Shown: in pieces, positions 8,086 through 15,987 of the stretch
Position numbering within the stretch: position 1 is the stretch's first letter
How the letters are laid out: each line of letters starts with the position of its first letter
DNA from: Chloroflexota bacterium
Lineage (GTDB): Bacteria; Chloroflexota; Limnocylindria; Limnocylindrales; CSP1-4
Length of the DNA: 21,615 nucleotides
Assembly: GCA_021786265.1 (NCBI GenBank)
Contig: JAJYNP010000165.1
Location: forward strand, 1-21,615
Direction: 5' to 3'
Made by a program: the position numbers and the translations under genes
Notes under the pieces: model-generated
Database searches by the model: none
Told to the model about the DNA's origin: nothing
What the model saw: the letters and a program-made list of their open reading frames with translations, nothing else

Positions 8086-8949
8086 GTGATCAACGGGCTC
8101 CTCATCGGGCTGCGGGAGGGCGTCGAGGCAGCGCTCGTCGTGGGGATCGTGGTCGCGTACCTGGTGCGCACCGGCAACCGGCGGCATCTCCCCAAGGTCT
8201 GGGCGGGGACGCTCGGCGCGGTCGCCGCGTCTGTCCTGCTCGGCCTGGTGCTGTATGTGACCGTCGGCGACCTCCGTGCCCCGTACGAGCAGTTGTTCGA
8301 GGGCGGCACGATGCTGCTCGCCACCGCCGTCGTGACCTGGATGCTGTTCTGGATGCGTGGCCAGTCGCGCGCGCTCCGCGGGCACCTCGAGGCACAGCTG
8401 GCGCGGGCCCTGACGTCGGGTGGAGCGTGGGGCCTTGCCGTGCTCGCCTTCAGTGCGGTCGTCCGCGAGGGCATCGAGACCTCGCTGTTCGTGTTCGGCC
8501 AGGTCACCGCCGTCGCCGGGCCCGGCACGGCCGGCGCCGGTGCCACCGGGGGCGCCGCGGGGGTCCTCTCCGGCACCATCGTCGGGCTCGTCGTCGCGGC
8601 CGGCATCGGGTATGCGATCTACCGTGGCAGCCGGCGCGTCAACCTGCGAGTGTTCTTCAACTGGACGGGGATCGCGCTCGTCTTCATCGCCGCAGGCCTC
8701 GTGTCCCGCGCGGTCCACGAGTTCGTCGAGGTGGGTGCGATCAGGATCGGCACCCAGGTCGCATTCGACGCACGCGGCGTCCTCTCGCAGGACCAGACCG
8801 TCGGATCCTTTCTGCGCGCCGTCCTCGGGTACTCCTCGCAACCCGAGGTCGTGACGGTCGTGGTCTACCTCCTGTATGTCGTGGCCGTCCTCGCCCTGTA
8901 CGTGCTGCCGCAGCGGCCGGCACGCCCCGTCCAGCCCCAGGCCGCGTAG
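8086..8949 (+). CDS. FTR1-family high-affinity iron permease
   Basis: The 287-residue integral membrane protein belongs to the FTR1/EfeU family of Fe permeases. The two diagnostic REGxE motifs, whose acidic residues handle iron, are at residues 10-14 (LREGVEAALV) and 127-131 (VVREGIETSLF). About seven hydrophobic helices can be picked out, including an Ala/Gly-rich stretch near residues 140-175 and a C-terminal helix before the short basic/Pro tail PQRPARPVQPQ. GTG 8086 is chosen because AGGAGG stands six bases upstream. The usual partners EfeO, EfeB or a multicopper oxidase are not adjacent, so it appears as a standalone permease, as is common in actinobacterial and Chloroflexota genomes. 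It is transcribed from its own promoter at 8009-8037 and is followed by gltX after 79 bases. Iron as substrate is known for the family, not shown here. Confidence 0.92.
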   Translation: MINGLLIGLREGVEAALVVGIVVAYLVRTGNRRHLPKVWAGTLGAVAASVLLGLVLYVTVGDLRAPYEQLFEGGTMLLATAVVTWMLFWMRGQSRALRGHLEAQLARALTSGGAWGLAVLAFSAVVREGIETSLFVFGQVTAVAGPGTAGAGATGGAAGVLSGTIVGLVVAAGIGYAIYRGSRRVNLRVFFNWTGIALVFIAAGLVSRAVHEFVEVGAIRIGTQVAFDARGVLSQDQTVGSFLRAVLGYSSQPEVVTVVVYLLYVVAVLALYVLPQRPARPVQPQAA

Positions 8950-9015
8950 CGCGCCCCGAGGCCCGGCTCGCGAGGCCCGCCTTGCGACGGAAGCGCCCGC
9001 CGGATCCGGCGGCGG

Positions 9016-9021
9016 TACCAT
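9016..9021 (+). promoter_or_regulatory. TACCAT -10 box for gltX, leaderless arrangement
   Basis: TACCAT ends seven bases before the GTG at 9029, the normal distance from a -10 box to the transcription start, so the gltX mRNA would begin at its start codon. There is no good ribosome-binding site or -35 element. Confidence 0.5.
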
Positions 9022-9028
9022 CGGCGGC

Positions 9029-10543
9029 GTGACCGTACGCTGCCGCATCGCCCCCAGCCCGACGGGGCCGCTTCATATCGGGACCGCGCGAACCGCGCTG
9101 TACAACTTCCTGTTCGCCCGTCACGAAGGCGGCACCTTCGTGCTGCGACTCGAGGACACCGACGTCGCCCGCTCGACGGTCGGGTACGAACGCGACATCC
9201 TGGAAGGGCTCCACTGGCTGGGGCTCACCTGGGACGAGGGCCCCGAGGTGGCAGGACAGGCGGCGCGCGGACCCTACGCCCCGTACCGCCAGATGGAGCG
9301 CCTCCCGCTCTACCGGGACGCCGCCGAGCGGCTCCTCGCGCAGGATCTCGCGTATCCCTGCTACTGCACGAAGGAGGAGCTCGACGCGGATCGGGCAGCA
9401 CAGGAGGCGGCGCACCGGCCGCCGCGGTACGTGGGTCGCTGCGCCCACCTCACCGCGGATCAGCGTCGAGCGAGGGAGGCCGAGGGTCGCCGGCCGGCCA
9501 TCCGCTTCCGCATCGCGCCCGGGACGGTGGCCTTCGACGATCTGGTGCGGGGTCACGTCGAGATCGAGACCGACGTGCTGGGCGGGGACCTGGTGATCGT
9601 CCGCTCCGACGGCACCCCGCTGTACCACTTCACGGTGGTGGTCGACGACGCCGAGATGGCGATGACCCACGTCATCCGCGGTGAGGACCACCTCTCGAAC
9701 ACCCCCAAGCACATCCTGCTGTTCCGCGCCCTCGGCGCCGCGGTGCCAGCGTTCGCGCACCTGCCGCTGATCCTGAACCCCGACCGCACCAAGATGAGCA
9801 AGCGCAAGTCGCAGACGGCGATCGCCGACTACCGAGGCCAGGGCTTCATGCGTGAGGCGCTGGTGAACTTCCTCGCCCTCCTGGGGTGGGCCAGCGGCAC
9901 CGAGGAGGAGATCTTCACTCTCGAGGAGCTGGTGGAGCGGTTCGACCTCACCCGCGTGCACTCTGGCGGGGCGGTCTTCGACCGGGAGCGGCTGGAGTGG
10001 CTGAACGGCCAGTGGATCCGGCGGCTGCCCACGGAGGAGCTTGCCGAGCGGCTGGTGCCGTTCCTCTCGGCGGACCTGGCACTGCGCCAGGCCGGGGGCG
10101 CGCGCCTGGTGCGCCAGCCGACGGTGGAGGAGCTGCGTCCGCTGATGCCGCTGGTGCAGGAGCGCCTGCCGGTCCTTGGCGCGATCGGCGAGCTGGTCGA
10201 CTTCCTGTTCGTCGACCCGATCACGGTGGACCCGGCAGCGCTGGTGCCGAAGCGCTGGGATGCCGGGACGGCGGTGCAGGGGCTCGAGGCGGCGCGCGAC
10301 GTCATCGCGGCGCAGGGCCGGGTGAGCTTCGAGGCGGACGAGCTCGAGGGTCCCCTCCGCGAGCTGGCACAGCGGCGCGGATGGAAGCCCGGCGACCTGT
10401 TCATGGCGATCCGGGTGGCGATCACCGGCCGGACGGCCACGCCGCCCCTGTTCGACACCATGGTCGCGCTGGGCCGGGCCCGGACGCTCGCGCGACTGGA
10501 CGCGGCCGTGGGTTCGCTCCGGGAGCGGCTGCCGGCGAGCTGA
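9029..10543 (+). CDS. gltX: Glutamyl-tRNA synthetase
   Basis: The 504-residue class Ib aminoacyl-tRNA synthetase charges tRNA-Glu (and possibly tRNA-Gln) with glutamate in the cytosol. The class I HIGH-type motif is APSPTGPLHIGTART at residues 8-22, and the KMSKR loop is at about residues 255-259. A zinc-binding insertion fits the E. coli GluRS pattern exactly, C-x-C-x24-C-x-H (PCYC ... GRCAH). RLEDTD, GEDHLSNT and LLGWASG are further GluRS signatures. The C-terminal anticodon-binding alpha-helical domain is complete. The GTG at 9029 is chosen because it directly precedes the conserved VRCRIAPSP strand and is correctly placed after TACCAT. A non-discriminating enzyme working with GatCAB is likely for such bacteria, but cannot be read from the sequence. 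It converges on the PiT gene. Confidence 0.97.
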   Translation: MTVRCRIAPSPTGPLHIGTARTALYNFLFARHEGGTFVLRLEDTDVARSTVGYERDILEGLHWLGLTWDEGPEVAGQAARGPYAPYRQMERLPLYRDAAERLLAQDLAYPCYCTKEELDADRAAQEAAHRPPRYVGRCAHLTADQRRAREAEGRRPAIRFRIAPGTVAFDDLVRGHVEIETDVLGGDLVIVRSDGTPLYHFTVVVDDAEMAMTHVIRGEDHLSNTPKHILLFRALGAAVPAFAHLPLILNPDRTKMSKRKSQTAIADYRGQGFMREALVNFLALLGWASGTEEEIFTLEELVERFDLTRVHSGGAVFDRERLEWLNGQWIRRLPTEELAERLVPFLSADLALRQAGGARLVRQPTVEELRPLMPLVQERLPVLGAIGELVDFLFVDPITVDPAALVPKRWDAGTAVQGLEAARDVIAAQGRVSFEADELEGPLRELAQRRGWKPGDLFMAIRVAITGRTATPPLFDTMVALGRARTLARLDAAVGSLRERLPAS

Positions 10544-10609
10544 CGCGCGCCGGTGCCCATGGGTGTCGCGTGCCGGCGGTGTCGCCCCCGCGTGCCTCTG
10601 GCAGGCGAG

Positions 10610-11620
10610 CTACGCGCCGGTGACCGCGTGGAGGATGGCCCATGCGATCGCGGCGACCGACGCACTGGCCGGGATCGTGAGCACCCACGCCCAGACGATG
10701 GAGCCGGCGATTCCCCATCGCACGGCCGTGAACCGGTCACTCGCGCCGGAGCCCATGATCGCGCCGGAGACGACGTGCGTGGTCGACACGGGCATGCCCA
10801 GGTGGCTCGCCGCGACGATGACGGTCGCGGCCGCGGTCTCGGCGGCGAACCCGTGGACAGGGTCCAGCTTCACGACCCGCTGGCCCATCGTCCTGATGAT
10901 CCGCCAGCCACCCGCCGCGGTGCCCAGCGAGATCGCACCGGCCGCCAGCACCATGACCCAGATCGGAACCTTGAACACCGGCAGGATCCCGGCCGTGACG
11001 AGCGCCGCCGTCATGATCCCCATCGTCTTCTGTGCGTCGTTGGAGCCGTGGCTGAACGCCATGTACGCGGCGGAAACCAGCTGGAGTCGGCGGAAACGCT
11101 CGTTGATGCGATGCGGGTCCGCGTGTCGGAACACGTTGAGCAGCACGACCATCACCAGGAACGCACCCAGCAGACCGACGATCGGCGAGCCGACGAGAGG
11201 AACGACGACTTTCGTGAGGATCGCGTCGACGTGCACGGCGGAGGCTCCGAGCGCCGCGAGCGTTGCGCCGAGCAGCCCACCGATCAGGGCGTGGCTGCTC
11301 GAACTGGGAAGCCCGAGCCGCCACGTCAGCAGATTCCAGGCGATTCCGCCGATCAGCGCCGCCGCGATGACGACTTGCCCGCTGCCACCCGCCGGCGTCG
11401 TGACGATGCCGCTGCCGATGGTCGCTGCCACCTCCGTCCCGGTCAGGGCGCCAAGGAAATTCGCGATGGCGGAGAGGACGATCGCGAACTCGGGACGCAG
11501 CGCCCGCGTGGAGACCGAGGTGGCAATCGCATTCGCCGTGTCGTGGAATCCGTTGATGTAGTCGAACAGAACGGCCAGTGCGAAGAGCGCGACCAGCGAG
11601 TACGTGACCCCCTGGCTCAT
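10610..11620 (-). CDS. pit: PiT-family inorganic phosphate transporter
   Basis: The 336-residue membrane protein is a low-affinity phosphate (metal-phosphate):cation symporter. Both halves of the inverted PiT repeat carry their signature: GFHDTANAIATS near residue 24 and SHGSNDAQKTMGI near residue 190. Further family motifs are WNLLTWRLGLPSSSSHAL and MPVSTTHVVSGAIMGSG. About ten hydrophobic helices alternate with short loops, and length is normal for short bacterial and archaeal PiT proteins. The ATG at 11620 begins directly before the first helix; only a weak purine stretch precedes it, and a GATAAT-like box lies on this strand near 11651. The DUF47 partner lies further upstream on the same strand but is separated by a plus-strand gene, so the two are not a simple operon. 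Confidence 0.95.
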   Translation of the reverse strand: MSQGVTYSLVALFALAVLFDYINGFHDTANAIATSVSTRALRPEFAIVLSAIANFLGALTGTEVAATIGSGIVTTPAGGSGQVVIAAALIGGIAWNLLTWRLGLPSSSSHALIGGLLGATLAALGASAVHVDAILTKVVVPLVGSPIVGLLGAFLVMVVLLNVFRHADPHRINERFRRLQLVSAAYMAFSHGSNDAQKTMGIMTAALVTAGILPVFKVPIWVMVLAAGAISLGTAAGGWRIIRTMGQRVVKLDPVHGFAAETAAATVIVAASHLGMPVSTTHVVSGAIMGSGASDRFTAVRWGIAGSIVWAWVLTIPASASVAAIAWAILHAVTGA

Positions 11621-11701
11621 CGCGTCCGGCTCGCCGAGACGGCGGGAGTTGGATTATCCTGATGTGCGCTTCCTGGTTTCGTATTCGAGGGGAAATGTGG
11701 C

Positions 11702-12025
11702 GTGAAAATCCGCAAGACCGACGCGTCGGCCATGGCGCCGGCACCGTCCCGCTCCGCGCGCGCGCTCAGCCCGGCGGCCCAGGCCCGGCTCGAACAGGCG
11801 GAACTCCTGCGCAGGTCCGTGATCGATCGGCTGGAGGGCCCGGACGACGTGTTCAAGGTCGCGCTCGACGAGGGCGAGAAGGCGGCCACCATTCGCCAGC
11901 GGCTCCTGAAGGTCGCGGCCGAACAGGGCAAGGACATCGCGGTCCAGATGCGCGGCGACCATCTCCTGGTGGGCCTGATGACGCCGGAGCGCCGCCCCCG
12001 GCGCGGTCGGCGACCGAAGGCCTGA
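11702..12025 (+). CDS. Small basic-tailed protein of unknown function
   Basis: I do not recognise this 107-residue product. The GTG at 11702 has GAGGGG about nine bases upstream. Residues 1-20 are Ser/Ala/Lys-rich, residues about 24-85 look folded (SPAAQARLEQAELLRRSVID, DVFKVALDEGEKAATIRQRL, QGKDIAVQMRGDHLLVGLM), and the tail RRPRRGRRPKA is strongly basic, suggesting binding to nucleic acid or another polyanion. Composition and synonymous GC bias look like real coding sequence; the antisense frames have shadow-like Arg/Ala/Gly composition. It is transcribed divergently from pit with 81 bases between the starts and interrupts the pit/DUF47 pair. A link to phosphate or polyphosphate is positional inference only. 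Confidence 0.65.
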   Translation: MKIRKTDASAMAPAPSRSARALSPAAQARLEQAELLRRSVIDRLEGPDDVFKVALDEGEKAATIRQRLLKVAAEQGKDIAVQMRGDHLLVGLMTPERRPRRGRRPKA

Positions 12026-12104
12026 CCGGCACCCGACACCCGGTGAATCCGCGCGCGGCCACGCGCATCGCAGCGTCGTCCCTTCGCGCGCCCTGACGCC
12101 ATCG

Positions 12105-12123
12105 CGCTCCGTCCGGGGGAGCG
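12105..12123. terminator. Candidate bidirectional terminator hairpin
   Basis: CGCTCC and GGAGCG form a perfect 6-bp stem around a 7-base loop in the 140-bp gap between the convergent ends of the small unknown gene and the DUF47 gene. No T tract follows on either strand, so support is mainly from position. Confidence 0.3.
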
Positions 12124-12165
12124 TCTCCTGGCTGCCGAGTCATCGGTCGATTCGTCGTGCCCGCC

Positions 12166-12783
12166 CTACGCGTGCTTCACGACGATCTTCTCGATGATGT
12201 CCGCGACGTCCTCGCACTTGTCGATCGTCGCCTCGAGCAGGCCGTAGATATCTTTCCACTTGATGATGTCGGTCGCCCTGGTCTTCTCCGAGAAGAGTCC
12301 GGCCACGGCCGCCCGTGTGATCCGGTCCCCTTCGTTCTCGAGACGATTGATCTCGGTCCAGTATTTCTGGAGCCCGTTGAACGACCGCAGGAGCTCCAGC
12401 GCCTCGTGGATCGCCTCGCATTGCCGGACGATGATCCTTGCCTGCTGGAGCGACGCGGGCGTGGGTGCCTCGACCTGGTAGAGGATGAACGTGTCGGCGA
12501 CTTCCTCGATGAGGTCGAGCACGTCATCCAGCCCCGAGATCAGCGCCACGATGTCTTCCCGGTCGAATGGTGTCACGAACGTCGTGTTCAGGCGACGGCC
12601 GATGTTGTGGCTGATCTCGTCGCCGTGGTGCTCCATCGCGAAGAGTTCCTTGGCACGCTGCTCGATGTTGTCGTAGCTGCGGAGCATCTCCTCGAGCCGT
12701 CGAGCGGCCGCCAGGACGTTCGCCGCGTCCTCGACGAACATGTCGTAGAACCGCTCCTCGCGGGGGATCAGCCGGATGCGCAC
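12166..12783 (-). CDS. DUF47/PhoU-like PiT accessory protein
   Basis: The 205-residue all-helical protein belongs to the DUF47 (TIGR00153) family, PhoU-like proteins that typically accompany PiT transporters and are thought to regulate phosphate uptake. Typical features are RIRLIPREERFYDMFVEDAA at the N-terminus, FAMEHHGDEISHNIGRRLN with metal-binding acidic and His residues, FDREDIVALISGLDDVLDLI, and IIKWKDIYGLLEATIDKCED near the C-terminus. Length is normal. GTG at 12783 is chosen because GGAGG stands four bases upstream. A TACCCT -10-like box at 12871-12866 would give a leader of about 75 bases. The protein probably acts on the PiT transporter encoded 546 bp further along the same strand. 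Confidence 0.92.
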   Translation of the reverse strand: MRIRLIPREERFYDMFVEDAANVLAAARRLEEMLRSYDNIEQRAKELFAMEHHGDEISHNIGRRLNTTFVTPFDREDIVALISGLDDVLDLIEEVADTFILYQVEAPTPASLQQARIIVRQCEAIHEALELLRSFNGLQKYWTEINRLENEGDRITRAAVAGLFSEKTRATDIIKWKDIYGLLEATIDKCEDVADIIEKIVVKHA

Positions 12784-12964
12784 GCAACCTCCGCACCCCT
12801 GGGCGTGGGCACGCGCCAGACGTGATCAACGGCCGCCGTGGATGACGGATGCCGACGGCACGACAAGGGTAGCGCTCCAACCCGTGCGCCGGGGCGCAGG
12901 CACGCGCTCGCCGGGCACCCGGGGGTCGCGTCGCCAGTGCTCCGGCAGCCCCGCGCGTCGAGCC

Positions 12965-13483
12965 CTACGACTCCGGCATCAGGTCAGGTGGGACGAGCCA
13001 GCGGAGGACGCCCGATCCGGGGACGAGCGGCCGGCCGGCGTCGATGCGGGCCGCGGCGCCCTTGGGCAGCGGGAGCGTCTCCGCGCCCGTGAGCTCGGCC
13101 GCCAGCGCGCTGAAATCCGGGTCGTGTCCCACGATCATCAGGCTGGCTGGATCGCCCGCCGCCGACAGCATCCGCTCGAGGTCGACCAGGTCGACTCCCG
13201 CCGCGAGCAGCGGCTCGGCGCGGACCTGGATCCCCAGCGCGTCGCCGATGGGCGTAGCGGTCTGGGAGGCACGGAGCCTGGGGCTGGTCAGGATCACCCG
13301 GGGGCGCACGCCGACACGCTGCAGGAACGCGGCCAGCTTTGCCGCCTGCCCCTCGCCCTTGGAGGAGAGCGGCCGTGCGTCGTCCGGACCGTGCCACGCT
13401 TCCGGATCCCCGGCGTGCCCGTGCCGCACGAGGTACAGCTCCACGCTCTCCGGACTGCCGCGCCGCCGCTCGCCGTCGCCCAT
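12965..13483 (-). CDS. sixA: SixA-like phosphohistidine phosphatase
   Basis: The 172-residue protein is a short histidine-phosphatase-superfamily enzyme. The catalytic RHG triplet appears in VELYLVRHGHAGDPEAWHG, the SixA-typical DDARPLSSKGEGQAAKLA follows, LTSPRLRASQTA gives the phosphate-binding Arg, and the second catalytic His is in MIVGHDPDFS. SixA removes phosphate from histidine phosphotransfer domains in E. coli; here the location beside PPK1 and CYTH-CHAD genes fits the SixA homologues often found with polyphosphate genes, whose substrate is not settled. ATG 13483 is preferred over an upstream in-frame start at 13588 because AGGAG lies ten bases before it and the extension lacks family similarity. 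The gene diverges from the small coiled-coil gene, with a perfect inverted repeat between them. Confidence 0.9.
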   Translation of the reverse strand: MGDGERRRGSPESVELYLVRHGHAGDPEAWHGPDDARPLSSKGEGQAAKLAAFLQRVGVRPRVILTSPRLRASQTATPIGDALGIQVRAEPLLAAGVDLVDLERMLSAAGDPASLMIVGHDPDFSALAAELTGAETLPLPKGAAARIDAGRPLVPGSGVLRWLVPPDLMPES

Positions 13484-13560
13484 GTGGCTGCCGCTCCTGT
13501 CGACCTCTTTCGTCTCCGCATGGTACGCGGCGCGCAGTCTCCGTGCGGCCTGGGCAGCGA

Positions 13561-13581
13561 CCTGCCACGATAGGTGGCAGG
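13561..13581. promoter_or_regulatory. Perfect 8-bp inverted repeat between divergent sixA and the small basic gene
   Basis: CCTGCCAC and GTGGCAGG are exact reverse complements around a GATAG loop. The element is 78 bp upstream of the sixA ATG and 21 bp upstream of the ATG at 13603, covering a GATAGG box that could act as the -10 of the plus-strand gene. It looks like a dimeric repressor operator, or an mRNA hairpin. Confidence 0.45.
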
Positions 13582-13602
13582 GACGCACAGGAGGACGGGG
13601 CC

Positions 13603-14010
13603 ATGGCGAAACGCGGATCCCGCGACGATCGTGGAGGCGGACGGAAGGCGCGGGAGAAGGCCCCGGGCGGGACCGGCGCCGCCGAGCGTACGAAGGATCG
13701 AGCGGGCGCCGACCGCGGGAAGGCCCCGAAGGCAGGGCGCGAGGGCAGGCGCGCGATTGCGGAGCTCGCGAAGATCGAGCGGCGGCTGGTCGAGGCGCAG
13801 GTGATCCTGGCGGAGGTCACGGCCCGCGCCGACGCGCTCGAGGAGCGGATGCGGACGCTGTCCGGGGCTCCGGCGCCGGCTGGCGCCGGGTCGGACGCGG
13901 ACCCCACCGGGACGGCGACGGCGCAGGGCGCACCCGGGGCGCAGGCTGGGGCCGAATGGCCAGTGGCGGGCCCGAGGCGGGAGGGTTCCTCGGCCGACCA
14001 GCCGGCCTGA
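13603..14010 (+). CDS. Small basic protein with a short coiled coil, unknown function
   Basis: I do not recognise this 135-residue protein. ATG 13603 has AGGAGG eight bases upstream, the best ribosome-binding site in this part of the window. Residues 1-48 are dominated by Lys, Arg, Gly and Asp (MAKRGSRDDRGGGRKAREKA) and are probably disordered. Residues about 49-88 form one amphipathic helix or short coiled coil (RRAIAELAKIERRLVEAQVI, ARADALEERMRTL). The remainder is a Gly/Ala/Pro tail without charge bias. The design (basic arm, oligomerising helix, disordered tail) recalls histone-like or granule-associated proteins. Its site between sixA and the CYTH-CHAD gene makes polyphosphate binding a reasonable guess, but nothing in the sequence proves it. 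Low complexity means it could also be a fast-evolving lineage-specific protein. Confidence 0.6.
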   Translation: MAKRGSRDDRGGGRKAREKAPGGTGAAERTKDRAGADRGKAPKAGREGRRAIAELAKIERRLVEAQVILAEVTARADALEERMRTLSGAPAPAGAGSDADPTGTATAQGAPGAQAGAEWPVAGPRREGSSADQPA

Positions 14011-14049
14011 GACCGGGCGCCACCCCGGCATCGGCGCAGCGGAGCACCA

Positions 14050-14080
14050 GCGCGCCGGCCCTGGAGAGGCCGCAGCGCGC
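14050..14080. terminator. Candidate bidirectional terminator hairpin between convergent genes
   Basis: GCGCGC-CGGCC pairs with GGCCG-(CA)-GCGCGC around a 7-base loop, giving an 11-bp stem with a 2-base bulge. It lies in the 107-bp gap between the stop of the small basic gene and the stop of the CYTH-CHAD gene. There is no T tract. Confidence 0.35.
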
Positions 14081-14117
14081 CTGCGGAAGGGTGTCGCCGC
14101 TCGCCGGCACGCGCCCG

Positions 14118-15923
14118 TCAGAGCTGCGCGACCGCCCTGCCGAGTGCCCGCCGGAACTCGATCGAAGTGACGCGGCGCCACGCCGGACCGATCGTCCGGC
14201 GCAGGCGCGCCGTCTCGCGCTCGCGGTCCGCCAGGTACCGCCCGACGGCGTCGACCGAGGCCGGTGAGAGCACGGCGGACCGTTCGACCAGGAACGAGCG
14301 TGCCAGCCCGGCGGCGACGTCGGCATCGTGGAGCATGCCGAGGTGGTCCTGGAGGGCGGTGACGCGCTCGATCAGCAGCGCCGCGTCGGGGCCGAGTGGC
14401 TCGCGGAAGAACTCCACCGCGTACCGGAGCCGTTTGCCCGCGATCCGCAGCTGGTGGACAGTGGCGAGGTCGGCCCACCGCAGGACCGCATCGTACGCAC
14501 GCACGCCTTCGTACGCGGTCCAGAGCCGGCTGGGAGCCGTGTCCCGGACGCGCCGCGGATCGGTCGGCCCGGCGGGGATCACGTCCCGGCCGACGTCCTC
14601 GACGAACGCGAGCTGCTCCTCGACGAATTTCCGGTAGGCGGCCGAGTCGAGGTACCGGAGAAGCGCCGTGCGCGCCCGGTCGCGCTCGACCCGCCAGGCG
14701 TCCTCGAGCGGCCGGAGCGCGGCGCGCTCCGCGGCAAAGAGCCCCGCCGCATGGGTCTCCAGCGCGTCGATCAGGACGTCGAGATCGCGGACGCTTCCCA
14801 GGTCGGCGGCCAGCGTCCGCAGGCCGCCGACGGACCGTCGAACACGGCCCCGGCGGAAGCCGTCCCCGAAGACGCGCCATGCCGCCCGCATGCGGCGGGT
14901 CGCGACCCGCATCTTGTGCAGGTCCTCGGGGTCCTCCGACGAGCGCGTCCCGGCCTCCACCGCGAGCATGCGCGCGAGGTGGAAGCGGAGCACCTTGCGC
15001 CCCGCCTCGGCGAAGGGGTCGTCGGCGGTCACGCCGGGTGACTTCCCGACCGAGAGGAGGAGCCGCTCGGCCGCCTCCGAGCCCACCCGCTGGGCCGGCG
15101 CCCCGGCGCCCGGTCCGGGTTCGGCCCCCTGCGGTTGGGTCCCGGAACCAGGCGGTGCCGCCGGCTCGCCGGCGCCCGATGCCGGCTTGGCCTTCTGCGA
15201 TCCCCGTCCCGCACGCCGCCGGCCTGCCGCCGACGGTGCGCCCTCGGCCAGGTCCCGGGCCGCCTCGAACTTGGAACGGGACGACGCGCGGACCCCGCCG
15301 GTCGCCTCGAGGGCGGTGGCCAGGCGACCGAGGATCGCCTCGTCGCCCCGGCGCAGCTCCACCTCGATCCCCGAGTACGTTCCCAGCCGGCGCCCGTCCC
15401 GCAGCACCTCCACCTCGTCCGCGCTGATCTCCGCGGCACCGTCCTCGGCGAGCACCTCGCGCACCCGGCGCCGCTGCCTGACCTGGAACCGCTCCTGCAG
15501 CGGTTCCTCGCCGATCGTCCGGAGCAACAGGTCGCGCGCATCGCTCGCCGGCCACGTGCGCGGATCCAGCCCCTCGCCGGCCGCCGCCTCGAGCTCCTCC
15601 CTGCGGTGGACCGCGCCCACCGCAGGCGTCAGCGACTTGAGGCCCAGGATCCTGCGGTCGCCGCGCTCCCGGATCCGCGCCGCGTACCCTGCGCGCTCCA
15701 CCGCCCGTCCGGCCGTGTCGACGTAGCGGTCGTCGACGAGCGCCTCGTGCCACTCGCCGCCAGCGAACCCTGCGGGCGCCGCCGCCTCCAGCAGCGGATC
15801 CAGCAGGGCGCGATCCGTGACGTCGTACTTCAGCTCGATCTCGATAGGAGGCGAGGCGGCGGCGCCGGGTCCGGCGGCATCCGGTGTCCCGGCCGTGATG
15901 GCGCCGCCATCCCCGGTGCTCAC
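14118..15923 (-). CDS. CYTH-CHAD domain fusion protein
   Basis: The N-terminal CYTH (triphosphate tunnel) domain starts with the metal/phosphate-binding EIELK motif at about residues 28-32 and carries many inward-type Arg/Lys/Glu residues, for example RRRVREVLAEDG and IEVELRRGDE, as in inorganic triphosphatases. After a Pro/Ala/Gly linker of about 50 residues comes a CHAD domain (about residues 275-560) with the conserved His- and Arg/Lys-rich helices HKMRVATRRMRAAWRVF and VHQLRIAGKRLRYAVEFF. CHAD domains bind polyphosphate, and CYTH enzymes hydrolyse triphosphate or related phosphoanhydrides, so a polyphosphate-binding or processing role fits, supported by the adjacent PPK1 gene. The start is uncertain: GTG 15923 (601 residues) has a GGCGGA-like site close upstream; a TTG at 16007 (629 residues) would overlap PPK1 by 20 bases but lacks a ribosome-binding site. 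Confidence 0.9.
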   Translation of the reverse strand: MSTGDGGAITAGTPDAAGPGAAASPPIEIELKYDVTDRALLDPLLEAAAPAGFAGGEWHEALVDDRYVDTAGRAVERAGYAARIRERGDRRILGLKSLTPAVGAVHRREELEAAAGEGLDPRTWPASDARDLLLRTIGEEPLQERFQVRQRRRVREVLAEDGAAEISADEVEVLRDGRRLGTYSGIEVELRRGDEAILGRLATALEATGGVRASSRSKFEAARDLAEGAPSAAGRRRAGRGSQKAKPASGAGEPAAPPGSGTQPQGAEPGPGAGAPAQRVGSEAAERLLLSVGKSPGVTADDPFAEAGRKVLRFHLARMLAVEAGTRSSEDPEDLHKMRVATRRMRAAWRVFGDGFRRGRVRRSVGGLRTLAADLGSVRDLDVLIDALETHAAGLFAAERAALRPLEDAWRVERDRARTALLRYLDSAAYRKFVEEQLAFVEDVGRDVIPAGPTDPRRVRDTAPSRLWTAYEGVRAYDAVLRWADLATVHQLRIAGKRLRYAVEFFREPLGPDAALLIERVTALQDHLGMLHDADVAAGLARSFLVERSAVLSPASVDAVGRYLADRERETARLRRTIGPAWRRVTSIEFRRALGRAVAQL

Positions 15924-15987
15924 GAGTCCGCCCGCGGTGTCGGGCCGCCCGACGCCGGCGTCAACGCCGCCACGCGCTTCACGCGCT

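Noticed and set aside
6982..9048. 688-residue minus-strand frame opposite the J-domain and FTR1 genes
   Set aside because: The plus strand holds a complete J domain and both REGxE motifs; the antisense product has no domain features.
11690..11712. Possible Pho-box-like direct repeat (TTTCAC and TTTCCC on the minus strand) between pit and the small divergent gene
   Set aside because: The units differ, their 12-base spacing does not fit known 11-base Pho boxes, and they overlap the start codon of the plus-strand gene.
12880..12905. Small TGCGC/GCGCA hairpin between DUF47 and sixA
   Set aside because: The stem is only five or six bases with a tiny loop and no T tract; such hairpins are common by chance at this GC content.
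13294..15753. 819-residue minus-strand frame overlapping sixA and the CYTH-CHAD gene
   Set aside because: It lies in a different frame on the same strand as the clear SixA and CYTH-CHAD products, and its composition is shadow-like.
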